Source: Bog-756 sp963778165
GTDB taxonomy: Bacteria; Actinomycetota; Acidimicrobiia; Acidimicrobiales; RAAP-2
Assembly (NCBI GenBank): GCA_963778165.1
Contig: CAVZTE010000005.1
Span: 248,001-312,000 of the forward strand
Direction of reading: 5' to 3'
Length of the DNA: 64,000 nucleotides
In this document: one piece after another, positions 18,301 through 27,164 of the stretch
Numbering within the stretch: the first letter of the stretch is position 1
Layout of the letters: each line of letters opens with the position of its first letter
The notes under the pieces: model-generated
The model's database searches: none
Told to the model about the DNA's origin: nothing
What the model saw: the letters and a program-made list of their open reading frames with translations, nothing else
Program-made: the position numbers and the translations under genes

Positions 18301-19116
18301 CTAGCGATCGCCGGGCCAGCCCGGAGGCCACTCCTTGCCGACGCTCCCCTGCCACTCGGGCGGACGACGTTCCAGAAAGGCCATCACCCCCTCGCGGGCG
18401 TCGGGGCGACCCATCAGGTGGCGATGGGCATCGGTCTCCAACCGCTCGATCTCCACAGGGGTGCGACCCCACGACTCCCATAGCAGCTGCTTGCTGAAGG
18501 CCACCGAGAGCGGAGCGGTGTTGGCGGCGATGTCGTGGGCCGTCTCGAGAGCGGCAGCCAGCACCTCCTCGTTGGGCAGCACCCGGTTGCACACCCCGAG
18601 CTCCCGGGCTTCGTGGCCGTCGAAGGTGCGACCGGTCAAGAGGATGTCGGCGGCGGCGGCCATGCCGGCCAGCCGGGGCAGGACCCAGTGCGAGTAGGCG
18701 TCACCCATGACACCCCGGCGGACCTGGACGATCCCGTAGGCGGCCTCGGCGGCGAAGTACCGGAGGTCGCACTGCAGGGCCATGGTGAAGCCGATCCCGA
18801 TGGCATGGCCGTTGACGGCGGCGATCACCGGCTTGCGCACATCCCAGGCCCGGACCTCCACCGCGGCCGCACTGAAACTCCCTTCGGGGAGCGGGTCGAA
18901 GGTCCCGCCCCCGGCGGACAGATCGGCTCCGGCGCAGAAAGCCGGCGGGGCGCCGGTGAGCACCACGGCCCGCACCCGGTCGTCGGTATCGCAGCGCCGA
19001 TAGGCCTCGGAGAGCTGGCGGCCCATGCCGTCACCGAAGGCGTTGCGGACCTCGGGCCGGTTGAGGGTGATGGTGGCCACACCGTCGGTGAGATCGAACA
19101 GGACCGACTCGCTCAC
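18301..19116 (-). CDS. Enoyl-CoA hydratase/isomerase family protein
   Basis: A 271-residue classical crotonase with AFCAGADLSAGG and VNGHAIGIGFTMALQCDLR as the oxyanion-hole segments and a GVMGDAYSHWVLPRLAG helix over the active site. GTG at 19116 overlaps the upstream F420-type gene stop as GTGA. It is the last gene of a five-gene run (ACAD, SDR, ALDH, luciferase-like, hydratase) on this strand. Confidence 0.9.
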   Translation of the reverse strand: MSESVLFDLTDGVATITLNRPEVRNAFGDGMGRQLSEAYRRCDTDDRVRAVVLTGAPPAFCAGADLSAGGGTFDPLPEGSFSAAAVEVRAWDVRKPVIAAVNGHAIGIGFTMALQCDLRYFAAEAAYGIVQVRRGVMGDAYSHWVLPRLAGMAAAADILLTGRTFDGHEARELGVCNRVLPNEEVLAAALETAHDIAANTAPLSVAFSKQLLWESWGRTPVEIERLETDAHRHLMGRPDAREGVMAFLERRPPEWQGSVGKEWPPGWPGDR

Positions 19117-20135
19117 CCCGATGCTTCCTTCATTGCTGCAGTGAACTCCTCGATCAGGTCGTCCCCGGCCGGGTAGTACGGGAAGTAGGCGCATACCCGG
19201 TCGGCCCACTGCCCGTAGCGCTCCACGATCTGGCGGGCGCACTCGTCGGGGGTTCCGTGGACGGCGATGGTCGACACCATCTCCTCGGTGATCAGCCCGG
19301 CCATCTGTGGCCACTCGCCGCGCTTGGACAGGGCGTTGAGCTCCGGCTGCAGATCGCCCCAGCCCTCCACGTCGAGCACCGGGCGGTAGGAGGGGGTGGA
19401 CCCGTAGAAGGCCAGCAGGTTCCGCACCCCCATGGCCGCCTCCAACTCCTCGTCGGTGCGCCCGACGCCCACGATGACCTCGACGGTGATCTCCAAGTCG
19501 GCCAGGGTCCGGCCGGCGGTGGCCAGCCCCCGCTCGATGGCGGGCACCGTGCGCTGGCCCATGTGGCGGGCGCTGTTGAAGGGCATGACCAGAATTCCGT
19601 CGGCCACTTCGGCCGCCATCTCGTTCATCCTGGGGCCCAGCGCCCCCACCAGCACCTTGGGCACCCCGAAGGGATTGGGACCCGGATCGAAGACCGGGGT
19701 CATCAGGGTGTGGGTGGTGTACTCGCCCCGGAACTCCAGTCGGGTCCCCTGCTGCCAGCTGTCGAGGATGCCCTTGGTGGCCAGCACCCACTCCCGCATC
19801 CGGGGGACCGGTTTGTGCCAACTGGCGCCGTACCGTCGCTCGACGTGAGCCTTGATCTGGGAGCCCAGCCCCAGCCGGAAGCGGCCCTGTGACAGCTGGT
19901 GCAGGTCGTAGGCGGCGTGGGCCAGGTGCATGGGGCTGCGCGGGAAGGCGATGGCCACGTTGGTCATCAGGTCCAGCGAGCACACCGGCGCCGCCGCCAC
20001 CAACGGGAAGAACAGGTCGTGGGCGTTCTCGAAGCTGAAGACCCCGTCGACGCCCAGACGTTCCAGCTCCTGGGCGCGTTGGGCGGCACCGATGACCGAG
20101 TTGGACAGCATCACGTCGAGCTTGAGGGGTGGCAT
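19113..20135 (-). CDS. LLM-class F420-dependent oxidoreductase
   Basis: A 340-residue luciferase-like TIM-barrel protein. N-terminal LDVMLSNSVIGAAQRAQELERLGVDG, then VAIAFPRSPMHLAHAAYDLHQLSQGRF and LGLGSQIKAHVERRYG are close to the MSMEG_2256-type group as I remember it. Such enzymes use F420 in hydride transfer, which fits an actinobacterium; the substrate is unknown. ATG at 20135. The stop overlaps the hydratase start. A gap of 79 bases parts it from the aldehyde dehydrogenase. Confidence 0.87.
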   Translation of the reverse strand: MPPLKLDVMLSNSVIGAAQRAQELERLGVDGVFSFENAHDLFFPLVAAAPVCSLDLMTNVAIAFPRSPMHLAHAAYDLHQLSQGRFRLGLGSQIKAHVERRYGASWHKPVPRMREWVLATKGILDSWQQGTRLEFRGEYTTHTLMTPVFDPGPNPFGVPKVLVGALGPRMNEMAAEVADGILVMPFNSARHMGQRTVPAIERGLATAGRTLADLEITVEVIVGVGRTDEELEAAMGVRNLLAFYGSTPSYRPVLDVEGWGDLQPELNALSKRGEWPQMAGLITEEMVSTIAVHGTPDECARQIVERYGQWADRVCAYFPYYPAGDDLIEEFTAAMKEASG

Positions 20136-20214
20136 CGCTGGGATGCTACCTATCTGCTGACGAACCGTTGCTGTTGCCTGGCCCGACGCTCGATAGCCGC
20201 CGGCAAAAGCCGAC

Positions 20215-21714
20215 TCAGCCCTCCAGCGGCGGCAACCCTCCGGCGATGGTCTTGGTCTCCGTGTACTGCTCGAACCCTTCGACCCCGTTCTGGCGACCGA
20301 CCCCGCTGGCCTTGTACCCACCAAAGGGCGCATCGGCCCCGTACCAGATGCCTCCATTGATCATGGCCGAACCGGCCCGGATCCGCTTGGCCACCGACAC
20401 GGCCCGCTCCTCCGACCCCGAGGTCACCCCGCAGCCCAGCCCGTAGGGGCTGTCGTTGGCGATGCGCACGGCGTCGTCATCGTCCTCGAAGGGGATCACC
20501 ACCAGTACCGGCCCGAAGATCTCCTCCTGGGCGATGGTCATGGAGTTGTCGACGTCGGCCATCAGGGTGGGCTCGACGTAGTACCCGGTGGGCAGGTGGG
20601 CCGGACGGCCGCCGCCGAGCACCACCCGGGCTCCCTGCTCCTGGCCCTGTTCGATGTAGCGCAAGATCTTGTCGCGCTGGCGAGCGTTGATCTGGGGGCC
20701 CTGGAAGTTGGCCGGGTCGGTGGGATCGCCGTAGCTCACCGTCCGGAACCCTTCCTCGATGAGGGCGATCCCCTCGTCGTAGCGGGAACGTGGGAGCAGC
20801 ATCCGGGTCAGCATCACGCACCCCTGGCCCCCGTGGGTGCACACCGCCCAGGCGAACGAGAGCTTCTCGGCGAAGTCGGCGTCCTCCAGCACGATGTCGG
20901 CGGACTTGCCGCCCAACTCCAGGAAGAGCCGCTTGAGCGAGGGGGCACCCTGCTGCATGATCCGTCGGCCCACCGCCGTCGACCCGGTGAACGAGACCAG
21001 GTCCACCCGGGGGTCGGTGACCAGGTCCTCGGCCACCTGGTTGTCCGTGGTGGTGACCACCTGGAGCACGCCGGCGGGGAAGTCGGTGCGCTCGGACACC
21101 AGCCGACCGATGCGGGTGGCGTTCCACGGGGTGTCGGGGGCCGGCTTCAGGATGACGGTGTTGCCGGCCGCCAGGGCCTGGCCGATCTTGTTGATCGACA
21201 CTTCGAAGGGGTAGTTCCACGGCACGATGGCCGCCACCACGCCCACGGCCTCTTTGAGCACCTTGCGCCAGCTCCGCATGCCGAAGGCCGTGCCCTCGGG
21301 CAGGTCGCGCTCCCAGGCGAACTCGTCGATGTAGCTGGCCGGCCACCGCAGGCCGTCCGACAGGGGCGTGTCCAGCTGCGGGCCATAGGTCAACAGCACC
21401 GGGGTGCCCACCTCGGCCACCAGTTCGGACCGGAGCAGCTCGACCTCGTCCTCCAGGGCCTCTTGCAGCTGGAGCAGGCAGCGCTTGCGCAACTCGTGGT
21501 TGGTCGACCAGTCCGTTTCGTCGAAGGCCCGACGGGCCGCGGCAATGGCCCGGTCCATGTCCTCATGACCGGCATCGGCGGTGGAGCCGAGCACCTGCTC
21601 GGTGGCCGGGTTGATGTTGTCGAAGCGACGGCCCGAGACCGCCTCTTCCAGCTTGCCGTCGATGAGCATCCGGGCCTCGCCGACGACGGCGGTGTCCTCC
21701 TGGGTGGTGGTCAT
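20215..21714 (-). CDS. NAD(P)-dependent aldehyde dehydrogenase
   Basis: A 499-residue ALDH. The general base Glu266 lies in LELGGKSADIV and the nucleophile Cys299 in GGQGCVMLTR. VPWNYPFEVSINKIGQALAAGNTVILKPA is the cofactor-binding segment. It oxidises an aldehyde to an acid, perhaps from the amine oxidase or from an alcohol handled by the SDR next to it. ATG at 21714 has AAGGAG eight bases upstream. It has its own 5' region with a 14-bp repeat array between it and the SDR stop. Confidence 0.95.
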   Translation of the reverse strand: MTTTQEDTAVVGEARMLIDGKLEEAVSGRRFDNINPATEQVLGSTADAGHEDMDRAIAAARRAFDETDWSTNHELRKRCLLQLQEALEDEVELLRSELVAEVGTPVLLTYGPQLDTPLSDGLRWPASYIDEFAWERDLPEGTAFGMRSWRKVLKEAVGVVAAIVPWNYPFEVSINKIGQALAAGNTVILKPAPDTPWNATRIGRLVSERTDFPAGVLQVVTTTDNQVAEDLVTDPRVDLVSFTGSTAVGRRIMQQGAPSLKRLFLELGGKSADIVLEDADFAEKLSFAWAVCTHGGQGCVMLTRMLLPRSRYDEGIALIEEGFRTVSYGDPTDPANFQGPQINARQRDKILRYIEQGQEQGARVVLGGGRPAHLPTGYYVEPTLMADVDNSMTIAQEEIFGPVLVVIPFEDDDDAVRIANDSPYGLGCGVTSGSEERAVSVAKRIRAGSAMINGGIWYGADAPFGGYKASGVGRQNGVEGFEQYTETKTIAGGLPPLEG

Positions 21715-21760
21715 GGTGAGATCTCCTTGCGGTGCGTTCGTTACCAGTGTGATCGATGCG

Positions 21761-21825
21761 GTCGGTGTTGTGGAGTCGGTCTAGTGGGGTCGGTCCAGTG
21801 AAGTCGGTGCAGCGAAGTCCAGCGA
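21761..21825 (-). repeat. Four 14-bp degenerate tandem repeats after a stop codon
   Basis: In the plus reading the units are GTCGGTGTTGTGGA (21761), GTCGGTCTAGTGGG (21775), GTCGGTCCAGTGAA (21789) and GTCGGTGCAGCGAA (21803), then a partial copy. The array begins a few bases beyond the SDR stop (21831) and lies upstream of the aldehyde dehydrogenase ribosome site. Confidence 0.85.
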
Positions 21826-21830
21826 CGTAC

Positions 21831-22646
21831 TCAGAAGCCGAAGGCGGAGACGTCGAGCGTGCCGACGGCCAGGGCGGCCATGGTGCCGCCGTCGGTCAGG
21901 ATGGCCTCGCCGGTGATGGCCGAGGCCCCCGGCGAGTTGAGGAAGATGAGGGGGGCGGCCTGCTCGTCGGGGGTCTGGCGATGACCCAGCGGGATCGGGT
22001 AGTTGTCCATGAACTCCTTGCCCATCTGATCCTCGAAGTCCGGCATCATCGGGGTGTCGGTGGGCCCGGGAAGGGTGCAGTTGATACGGATACCCCGCTC
22101 GGCCAAAGACAGGGACCGCCACACCGTCCATACGCAGATGACCTCTTTGGACGGGGCGTACCCACTGGCGATCTCGTCGGGGTGCTCCTCCAACCACTGC
22201 TTGCCGGCGGCGAAGCCCTCCGTGGTCACCAGGGGCTTCCACTTCTCCACGTTGGCCAGCCAGCTGGCCCCGGCCCCCGAGGAGATGTTGGCGATGGCCC
22301 CGCCCTCGGGCATGCGGTCGGCCACCAGGTCGGCCAGATGGCGCTGGCCCACGAAGTTGACCAGCATGGTGTCGAGGTCGGAGAACCGCCCACCGGGCAG
22401 GCCGGCGCAGTTGAACAGGCAGTCGATCTGTCCCCCGATGGCCTCCACGGTGGCGGCGATGGCGTCGGGATCCATCAGGTTGGTGGCGTAGTAGCCGGCC
22501 ACCTTCACCGGCGGCTCCTTGAGGTCGATCACGTGCACCTCAGCCCCGAGTGGCTCCAGCTGGCGGACCACGGCGGCTCCCATGCCGGCGCCCCCTCCCC
22601 CACTCACCACGACCCGGCGTCCTTCGTAACCATTGGCTGGCGTCAC
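21831..22646 (-). CDS. SDR family oxidoreductase
   Basis: A 271-residue short-chain dehydrogenase with the loop SGGGGAGMG, Asp in HVIDLKEPP after beta-2 (NAD preference, inferred), an NCAGLPGG motif and the catalytic Tyr-Lys in GYAPSKEV. The C-terminus TGEAILTDGGTMAAL is standard. An insert of about 25 residues after the catalytic Ser (NVEKWKPLVTTEGFAAGKQW) is longer than usual. GTG at 22646 has a GGGGGAC site seven bases upstream. It may oxidise a hydroxyacyl-CoA or an alcohol for the aldehyde dehydrogenase. Confidence 0.9.
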   Translation of the reverse strand: MTPANGYEGRRVVVSGGGGAGMGAAVVRQLEPLGAEVHVIDLKEPPVKVAGYYATNLMDPDAIAATVEAIGGQIDCLFNCAGLPGGRFSDLDTMLVNFVGQRHLADLVADRMPEGGAIANISSGAGASWLANVEKWKPLVTTEGFAAGKQWLEEHPDEIASGYAPSKEVICVWTVWRSLSLAERGIRINCTLPGPTDTPMMPDFEDQMGKEFMDNYPIPLGHRQTPDEQAAPLIFLNSPGASAITGEAILTDGGTMAALAVGTLDVSAFGF

Positions 22647-22695
22647 TGCTGTCCCCCACTCTCGTTCGATTGCTGCACGTTCAGGCGATCGGAGT

Positions 22696-23844
22696 TCACC
22701 GGGGTAGACCGAGGCCGTGCTCGGCCACGATATTCCGGTTGATCTCACTGGTCCCACCGGCGATGGACGATCCCACCGAGCCGGTGAGGCTCTTGGTCCA
22801 CTTGGTGTCGAGCGCTCCGGGCCCCAACATACCGACGGCCACCCCGGCCAGCTCCTGGGAGATCTCGGCCCACATCAACTTGGCCATGCTGCCCATGGCC
22901 GGTGAGGGACGGCCGCCCCGGCCGACCGCCTCGAGCTCGCGGGCGGTGGACCAGCGCAGGCAGGCGATGCGGCTGTAGAGCTGGGACAGACGGTCCCGGT
23001 CCACCGCCGAGACGGTCAACCCGCTCCGCTTGGTCTCTTCCATCAGTTCGTCGAACCGGGCGCTCAGGCCCAGGTGGAGCTTGGCCACCCCGGCCCGCTC
23101 GTAACTCAAGGTGGTCATGGCCACCTTCCAGCCCCCGTTGAGCGGCCCGAGCAGTGCCTCGACAGGCACCCGGACGTCGGTGAGGAAGATCTCGGAGAAC
23201 ATGACGTCGCCGGTCATGGTGCGCAGGGGTCGCACCTCGATCCCCGGGGTCCTCATGTCCACCAGCAGGCAGCTGATACCTCCGTGCTTGGGGGCTTCGG
23301 GGTCGGTGCGCACGTACAGCTGGCACCAATCGGCATGGTTGCCCAGGCTGTTCCAGGTCTTCTGTCCGTTGATCACGAACTGGTCCCCGTCGATCACCGC
23401 GGCGGTCCGCAACGATCCCAGGTCGGAGCCGGCGTCGGGCTCGGACATCCCCTGGGACCAGATCTCGTCGCCGCGCAGCATGGGCCCCAGGAACCGGTCC
23501 TTTTGCTCCTGGGTGCCGGCCTCGAGGATGGCCGGGGCGATGTTGGACACCCCGATCACGTTGACCGGGCCCGGTGCGCCGGCCGCCGCCATGACCTCGT
23601 GGTAGGCCAGCTGCTCTTCCACGGTGGCGTCGCGGCCCCCGTAGGCGGAGGGCCACGACACCGCGGCCCAACCGGCGTCGGCCAGGGCCTGGTTCCAGAC
23701 CCGCAGCACCTTCAGGGTGTGCTCGTCCTCGTATCCCTCCCGGCCGGCAGCAATCACCTCGGGCGTGAGGTTGGCCTCCAACCACTCCTTCAGGGCCCGC
23801 CGGAAGGCGGCCGCCGGGGCGGGCGTCGCTACGTCGGTTTCCAC
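22696..23844 (-). CDS. Acyl-CoA dehydrogenase, alpha type
   Basis: A 382-residue ACAD with GMSEPDAGSDLGSL, INGQKTWNSLGNHADWC, Glu249 in TLSYERAG as likely catalytic base and IAGGTSEINRNIVAEHGLGLPR at the end. No beta-type ACAD lies beside it, so it may act as a homomer or borrow a partner. GTG at 23844 has a near-perfect AGGAGG six bases upstream. A TetR gene precedes it on the same strand, and the 141-base gap probably holds the promoter of the ACAD-SDR-ALDH group. Confidence 0.9.
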   Translation of the reverse strand: METDVATPAPAAAFRRALKEWLEANLTPEVIAAGREGYEDEHTLKVLRVWNQALADAGWAAVSWPSAYGGRDATVEEQLAYHEVMAAAGAPGPVNVIGVSNIAPAILEAGTQEQKDRFLGPMLRGDEIWSQGMSEPDAGSDLGSLRTAAVIDGDQFVINGQKTWNSLGNHADWCQLYVRTDPEAPKHGGISCLLVDMRTPGIEVRPLRTMTGDVMFSEIFLTDVRVPVEALLGPLNGGWKVAMTTLSYERAGVAKLHLGLSARFDELMEETKRSGLTVSAVDRDRLSQLYSRIACLRWSTARELEAVGRGGRPSPAMGSMAKLMWAEISQELAGVAVGMLGPGALDTKWTKSLTGSVGSSIAGGTSEINRNIVAEHGLGLPR

Positions 23845-23900
23845 CGGCCCTCCTGACCGTTGTCGGCACCACGACCGGTCCTCCGGGCGTGGCGAATCAC

Positions 23901-23930
23901 GGTACACCAGCCTCCGCGAACCCGACAATG
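23901..23930 (-). promoter_or_regulatory. Possible housekeeping promoter of the ACAD-SDR-ALDH group
   Basis: On the minus strand TTGTCG (23925-23930) and TACCGT (23901-23906) are spaced by 18 bases, a fair SigA-type pair. It lies between the TetR gene and the ACAD at 23844. The match is only partial. Confidence 0.3.
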
Positions 23931-23985
23931 CCGTTTTCACCCATCCAGCGACCGGAGGGCGGGCGGACCGCGGGGCGGTCGGTCG

Positions 23986-24645
23986 TCAAGCGCTCCCGAT
24001 CAGCGAGTCGGGGGCCACACCCAGGGCCGGGAGGCAGAAACGGAGCACCTGACGAACCGCGCCGGCGTGGTCGGCGCTCCGGGCCCGACGGAGGGGGTGG
24101 GCCACACTCCACACCAGGTCGTAGATGGTGTTGGCGTCGCTGACGGGTTCGGCGGCGGGAAAGGAGCCGTCGTCCAGGCCCCGCCGCAGCGCCTCGAGTA
24201 GGGGGACGATCAGCCGGGTGCGCAGCGAGTCCTCCTCGTCCTCGTACCCCTGGGCCTGCCGGGCCACGGCGTTGAAGATGACCAGACGGCGAACCCGCTT
24301 GGCGTCGAAGGCCATGGCCACCATCTCGTCGATCCAGGCGCACACGGCTTCGAGGGGCACCGGCTTCTCCGCCACCGAACGTTCCACCCGGGCCACATCG
24401 GGAATGGAGGCGGTCCGGAACATGGCCAGCAACAGGTCGTCCTTGGACCGGAACTGGCGATAGAAGGCCCGGGTGGAGAGTCCGGCCCGGTCCAGGATGT
24501 CCTGCACGCTGGCCCCCTGGAAGCCGTTCTGCCGCATCACGTAGAGGGCCGCTTCCATCAGCCGGCCCCGCTCGTCCTGGCCGTCGCCGTCGCCCAGGGT
24601 CTCGATGACCTCCGTGTTGTCCACCACTGCGGCCACGGATTCCAC
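23986..24645 (-). CDS. TetR family transcriptional regulator
   Basis: A 219-residue TetR protein. The helix-turn-helix spans about residues 28-72 (RLMEAALYVMRQNGFQGASV then GLSTRAFYRQFRSKDDLLLAMF). The C-terminal part is a ligand-binding helical domain, probably for an acyl-CoA by context. It is the only DNA-binding regulator of this type in the catabolic region and lies between two gene runs, so it may control one or both. Its own upstream gap is only 36 bases, so it can be read from the ACAD-thiolase operon. Confidence 0.92.
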   Translation of the reverse strand: MESVAAVVDNTEVIETLGDGDGQDERGRLMEAALYVMRQNGFQGASVQDILDRAGLSTRAFYRQFRSKDDLLLAMFRTASIPDVARVERSVAEKPVPLEAVCAWIDEMVAMAFDAKRVRRLVIFNAVARQAQGYEDEEDSLRTRLIVPLLEALRRGLDDGSFPAAEPVSDANTIYDLVWSVAHPLRRARSADHAGAVRQVLRFCLPALGVAPDSLIGSA

Positions 24646-24681
24646 TCTACCGGCCCGGTGTCGGACGCCCCCGGGGCCCGG

Positions 24682-25905
24682 CTACCGGGGCGGGGCCACC
24701 CAGCCCGGGGAGACCGAGGTGCGGCCGCCCACGATGCTGGAGCCGATGTAGTTGCGCTGGGCCTCGACGGTACCGGCCCCGATGCACAGCCCCCGGATGT
24801 CCCGGTAGGCCCGCTCCAACGGGTACTCACGGCTGTAGCCGTAGCCGCCGTGGATCTGGATGGCCTCGTCGCACACGAACTTGGCGGCCAGGTTGGCCGC
24901 GGTCTTGGCCATGGCCGTCTCCAGGGCCGGCGGGGTGCCACCCGGCCCGGCCAGCCGGACCGCCCGACCGAGCAGCAGCCGGGCTCCTTCGATGGCCACG
25001 GCCATGTCGGCCAGCTTCCACTGCAGTCCCTGCAGCGAGGCGATGGGCTTCCCCCCCACCACCCGCTCGGTCATGTACTCGACCGAGCGCTCCAGGGCGC
25101 CCTGGGCCGCGCCCACGCACATGGCGGCGTTCCCGCACCGTTCGTGGTTGAGATGGGAGAGCAGCAGTTTGAACGGGTCGGGCGAGGACGGGTCCCCGGC
25201 CACCAGGATGTCGTCCTGCTCGATGGCCACCCCGTCAAAGGCGATCTCCGACTCGGTGGCGGCGTGGATCCCCATCCCCTTGTGCCTTCCGGTCAACTCC
25301 ACCCCGGCCCGGTCCATGGGCACGATGACCGCTCCGATCCCCCGGGCGCCCTCGCCCCCCGGCCACCGGCACCACACCAGTACCGCCGAGGCCGCGTGGC
25401 CCAGGGTCGAGTAGTTCTTGTAGCCGTCCAGCCGCCATCCGTCCCCGTCGGGCTTGAGGGCGGTGCGCATGCTCTGGACCGCCGAGCCGGCATCGGGCTC
25501 GGTGATCCCGATGCTGATGATGGCCTCTCCGTCGGCCACGGCCGGCAGCCACCGGTCCTTCAGCGCCGCCGAGCCCAGGTGCTCGATGCCCCGGGCCGGG
25601 CCGTTGAAGGCCAGTTGGCAGCAGATGGCGGTGGACACGTCGTAGCGGGCGATCTCTTCCAGCACGATGGCCGCTTCGACGTCGCCCATCCCCAGGCCAC
25701 CCCACTGCTCGCCGATGGTCACCCGGAACAGGTCGGCAGCGGCCATGGCCGCGATGGCCTCGGTCGGGACCTCGCCGCTCTCGTCGTGCTCGGCCGCCCG
25801 CGGCCCTACCTCTCGGGTGGCGACATCCCGGGCCAGCTGGCGCAGGGCCGCCTGATCCTCGTTCTCCGTCCACGGAGTCACCTTCGGTGGGGGCTCCCAC
25901 GTCAC
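24682..25905 (-). CDS. Acyl-CoA dehydrogenase, isovaleryl/long-chain type
   Basis: A 407-residue ACAD unlike the other six. SIGITEPDAGSAVQSM and IQIHGGYGYSREYPLERAYRD are the standard FAD and tetramer motifs. The YEGT glutamate of medium-chain enzymes is replaced (CIGAGTVEAQRN), but Glu255 stands in HLNHERCG, the very position of the catalytic Glu in isovaleryl- and long-chain enzymes. So it should be an active homotetramer. GTG at 25905 overlaps the thiolase stop as GTGA. Confidence 0.92.
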   Translation of the reverse strand: MTWEPPPKVTPWTENEDQAALRQLARDVATREVGPRAAEHDESGEVPTEAIAAMAAADLFRVTIGEQWGGLGMGDVEAAIVLEEIARYDVSTAICCQLAFNGPARGIEHLGSAALKDRWLPAVADGEAIISIGITEPDAGSAVQSMRTALKPDGDGWRLDGYKNYSTLGHAASAVLVWCRWPGGEGARGIGAVIVPMDRAGVELTGRHKGMGIHAATESEIAFDGVAIEQDDILVAGDPSSPDPFKLLLSHLNHERCGNAAMCVGAAQGALERSVEYMTERVVGGKPIASLQGLQWKLADMAVAIEGARLLLGRAVRLAGPGGTPPALETAMAKTAANLAAKFVCDEAIQIHGGYGYSREYPLERAYRDIRGLCIGAGTVEAQRNYIGSSIVGGRTSVSPGWVAPPR

Positions 25906-27107
25906 TCCGACGGTTCCGTGCCGACCACACCCACGAAGCTCACGCACTCGCCGGGCCCGCCGCCCAGGTTGTGGGTCAGGCCCAGGGTCCGCCCGCCCTC
26001 GGTCACCGTGGTGATCTGGCGTTCGGGCGGTGCTTGCTGGCGCAGCTGCAGCCAGCACTCGAACAGCATGCGCAGGCCGGTGGCCCCGATGGGATGGCCG
26101 AAGCTCTTGAGGCCACCGTCGGGGTTGACCGGGAGCTCGCCGTCGCGGTCGAAGGTCCCCGCCATCACTTCCTTCCACGCCGTCCCCCGCTCCGCGAAGC
26201 CCAAGTCCTCCATGAGCACCAACTCGGTCGGGGTGAAGCAGTCGTGCACCTCGGCCATGGCCAGCTGGGAGCGTGGGTCGGTGATGCCGGCTTGGCCGTA
26301 GGCGTCCTCGGCCGACCGGACCACCTCCTCGAAGCTGGTGTAGTCGTACTCGGGGTCGATGACCCCGGCCGCCGGGCCGGCGATGAGGCTGAGCCCCTTC
26401 ACGTACAGGGGCGAGTCGGTGTAGCGGTGGGCGTCCTCGGCCCGGCAGATGAGGGCGGCGGCGGCGCCGTCGCTGACCCCGCTGCAGTCGAACACCCCGA
26501 GCTGACCGGCCACCCGCGGCGAGGCGGCGATCTTCTCCATCGAGACCTCCTTGCGGTACTGGGCCCTGGGGTTGACCGCACCGTTGCGGTGGTTCTTCCA
26601 GGCGATGCGGTTGAGCACCGAGCCCAGCTCCTCGGGATCGACCCCATACTTGTGGCAGTAGGCCGGCACCAGAAACGAGAAGGCCGCCGGCGAGCTGAGT
26701 TGGGCGTTGGTCCCGTCACCCACCTTGTGAATCCCGGTCAGCCCCGAGTAGCCCGAGTCCTTCAGCTTCTCCACCCCGATGGCCATGACCAACTCGTAGG
26801 CCCCCGAAGCCACTGCGTAGCAGGCGTTGCGGAAGGCCTCGGACCCGGTGGCACAGAAGTTCTCCACCCGGGTGACGGGCTTGTAGCCGATCTTGAGCGG
26901 CCGGGACAGGGTCAGGCCGGAGTTGCCGGCCCCCAGCGTGCCCAGCCAGAAGGCGTCGATGTCGTCGGCGGCCACCCCGGCCGAGCCGGTGCACTCGACG
27001 AAGGCGTCAGTGAGGAGGTCGTTGGTCCCCTGGTCCCACAGCTCGCCGAAGGGGGTGCACCCCATCCCGACGATCGCCACCCGGTCACGGATCCCTGTAC
27101 TGGTCAT
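25902..27107 (-). CDS. Thiolase (SCP-x/acetyl-CoA acetyltransferase type)
   Basis: A 401-residue thiolase. Nucleophile Cys85 is in VENFCATGSEAF; AEVHDCFT and GLKSFGHPIGATG hold the other catalytic residues; there is no C-terminal Cys-Gly-Gly motif, as usual for the SCP-x group (HNLGGGPGECVSF instead). It cleaves or forms 3-ketoacyl-CoA. The next gene upstream is an HMG-CoA-synthase-like/DUF35 fusion 57 bases away, an arrangement like the archaeal thiolase-HMGCS-DUF35 complex. ATG at 27107 has AAGGAG seven bases upstream. Confidence 0.92.
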   Translation of the reverse strand: MTSTGIRDRVAIVGMGCTPFGELWDQGTNDLLTDAFVECTGSAGVAADDIDAFWLGTLGAGNSGLTLSRPLKIGYKPVTRVENFCATGSEAFRNACYAVASGAYELVMAIGVEKLKDSGYSGLTGIHKVGDGTNAQLSSPAAFSFLVPAYCHKYGVDPEELGSVLNRIAWKNHRNGAVNPRAQYRKEVSMEKIAASPRVAGQLGVFDCSGVSDGAAAALICRAEDAHRYTDSPLYVKGLSLIAGPAAGVIDPEYDYTSFEEVVRSAEDAYGQAGITDPRSQLAMAEVHDCFTPTELVLMEDLGFAERGTAWKEVMAGTFDRDGELPVNPDGGLKSFGHPIGATGLRMLFECWLQLRQQAPPERQITTVTEGGRTLGLTHNLGGGPGECVSFVGVVGTEPSE

Positions 27108-27164
27108 GTCGGCACTCCTTGGTCGTCGCCCTCATCTGCCACCGGCCGGGCCTTCCAGAAGTAA

